Assembly (NCBI RefSeq): GCF_903933125.1
Contig: NZ_CAIZIZ010000122.1
Span: forward strand, 1-51,836
DNA: 51,836 bases
From: an uncultured Lamprocystis sp.
Lineage (GTDB): Bacteria; Pseudomonadota; Gammaproteobacteria; Chromatiales; Chromatiaceae
Direction of reading: 5' to 3'
This document shows positions 51,272-51,836 of the stretch, in pieces. A program made the position numbers and the translations under genes. The notes under the pieces were generated by a model. The model made no database searches, was not told the origin of the DNA, and saw only the letters and a program-made list of their open reading frames with translations. Within the stretch, counting starts at the first letter, position 1, and every line of letters begins with the position of its first letter.

Positions 51272-51755
51272 GAAAACCGCCTTTGTTAACCTCTCTATTT
51301 AACGCGCCGCCTTTTTCCGATTGCATCAGGGTTTATCCGGGTTGTCAAGCCCTTGCCCGCAGTTCTTCACCGCACCGTTCGTGCGTTATGAGGCAATCGT
51401 GCCTCTCAACGCACGAAAGGATCGCGGGTACGCCACATATACCGGGGATGCGCGCGTCGTTCTGATCAAAGAATTAAGAGAAAAAACACGCGTGTGAAGT
51501 CCCTTTCTCGGCGAATGTTCAGGGTGTTTAGAGGCACCGGCAGGCAGTCGCGCTTGGCCTCCCACTCCCCCGGAACTGCTGGGTCATCCGGCGGTCACGG
51601 GCGAGCGCGTGCGGGTGATCGAATGGCGGGATGGGACCAGCCAAATCTGTTGCCTCAACCCCGAGACTCAGGCCGCCGTCAACGGGATCGATACCGTTGG
51701 CTGGATGCTGAGCGCGAACGCACTCTGGACCAGCCGGGAACCGGAGACCTTTTCC
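51272..51755. other. Gene-poor right end with a long hairpin
   Basis: No complete gene is supported. A hairpin TCGTGCGTT-ATG-AGGCA-ATCG-TGCCT-CTC-AACGCACGA lies at 51379-51416 (14 paired bases with one internal bulge). From about 51566 a plus-strand open frame with protein-like composition (GERVRVIEWRDGTSQICC ... GWMLSANALWT) runs into the terminal repeat; it has no clear start and is probably a gene fragment that I cannot name. Confidence 0.35.
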
Positions 51756-51822
51756 GGCCTTGATCATAATTCCGGCCACCCGTCGTTGCGGCAGCCCGTC
51801 GCGGCCGTGGGCCGCTCCTACG
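51756..51822 (+). repeat. Dispersed GC-rich repeat, right copy
   Basis: Inverted copy of 1-67 with about three mismatches. It is followed by CAGGAGCGGCCCA, which pairs with the upstream GGGCCGCTCCTA to give a terminal hairpin. Confidence 0.8.
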
Positions 51823-51836
51823 GCAGGAGCGGCCCA

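Larger units (their letters stand above)
49135..51303 (-). other. Integron cassette cluster without integrase (CALIN-like)
   Basis: Small minus-strand genes of lower GC (toxin-antitoxin-like pairs and an immunity-like gene) are separated by GCCTAAC/GTTAGGC-type core sites. Three genes have their TAA stop within such a core. A GTTAAAT core (GTTRRRY) at 51297-51303 precedes the first cassette. No integrase is in the window. Confidence 0.5.

Noticed and set aside
1-51836. tRNA, rRNA and known riboswitch genes
   Set aside because: None could be recognised by eye on either strand; a covariance-model scan would be needed to exclude small RNAs.

Overview
The window reads as high-GC gammaproteobacterial chromosome. 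Chromatiaceae-like purple sulfur bacteria are my best guess, from the housekeeping set (lon, rsmA, ttcA, trmO), a VPLPA/PEP-CTERM-type surface protein and GC-rich palindromic repeats. That assignment is an inference; no rRNA or photosynthesis gene is present to settle it.

Left part (1-11.5 kb): a Phd/YefM-PIN toxin-antitoxin pair, an RlpA-like secreted protein, a VPLPA-CTERM-like exported protein, lon and rsmA, a small membrane methyltransferase-like protein, ttcA with an overlapping MNT nucleotidyltransferase whose HEPN partner is reduced to fragments, a quinone-oxidoreductase-like MDR enzyme and a soluble hybrid histidine kinase.

Centre (11.5-45.8 kb, minus strand): one compact, mostly overlapping gene train encoding an extracellular-type contractile injection system (eCIS; Afp/PVC-like phage-tail device). 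In transcription order: small winged-helix-like protein, DUF4255 cap (Pvc16/Afp16), carboxypeptidase-regulatory-like protein, sheath, tube, second sheath, second tube, CIS_tube/Afp7-like protein with a long Gly-rich tail, DUF5908-like small protein, gp27-like hub, gpV/gp45-like spike, an 843-residue protein with a C-terminal membrane hairpin, a 19-codon micro-ORF, gp25, baseplate J, a frameshifted tail-protein-I-like gene, two proteins sharing a head motif, a tape-measure-like protein, AAA+ ATPase, an Ala-rich coiled coil, two DUF4157 (HExxH) proteins, the second a 1764-residue putative effector ending in a PD-(D/E)xK-like nuclease signature, and a 331-residue protein of unknown role. No PAAR tip gene was found.

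Upstream of the first gene lie a good -24/-12 (sigma-54) promoter at 45736-45752 and two 16-bp dyads GGGTC-N6-GACCC spaced exactly 20 bp apart, about 180-205 bp upstream of the predicted start. The next gene is a sigma-54 activator with an unusual GAYTDA loop. This suggests a dedicated sigma-54 switch for the injection system. A MITE-like element with a 9-bp target duplication sits between activator and promoter.

Right part (48-51.8 kb): trmO, then a lower-GC set of small toxin-antitoxin-like and immunity-like genes, all on the minus strand. Several stop codons lie inside GCCTAAC-type integron attC core sites, so this looks like a cassette cluster without an integrase (CALIN). The window begins and ends with inverted copies of the same 67-bp dispersed repeat.
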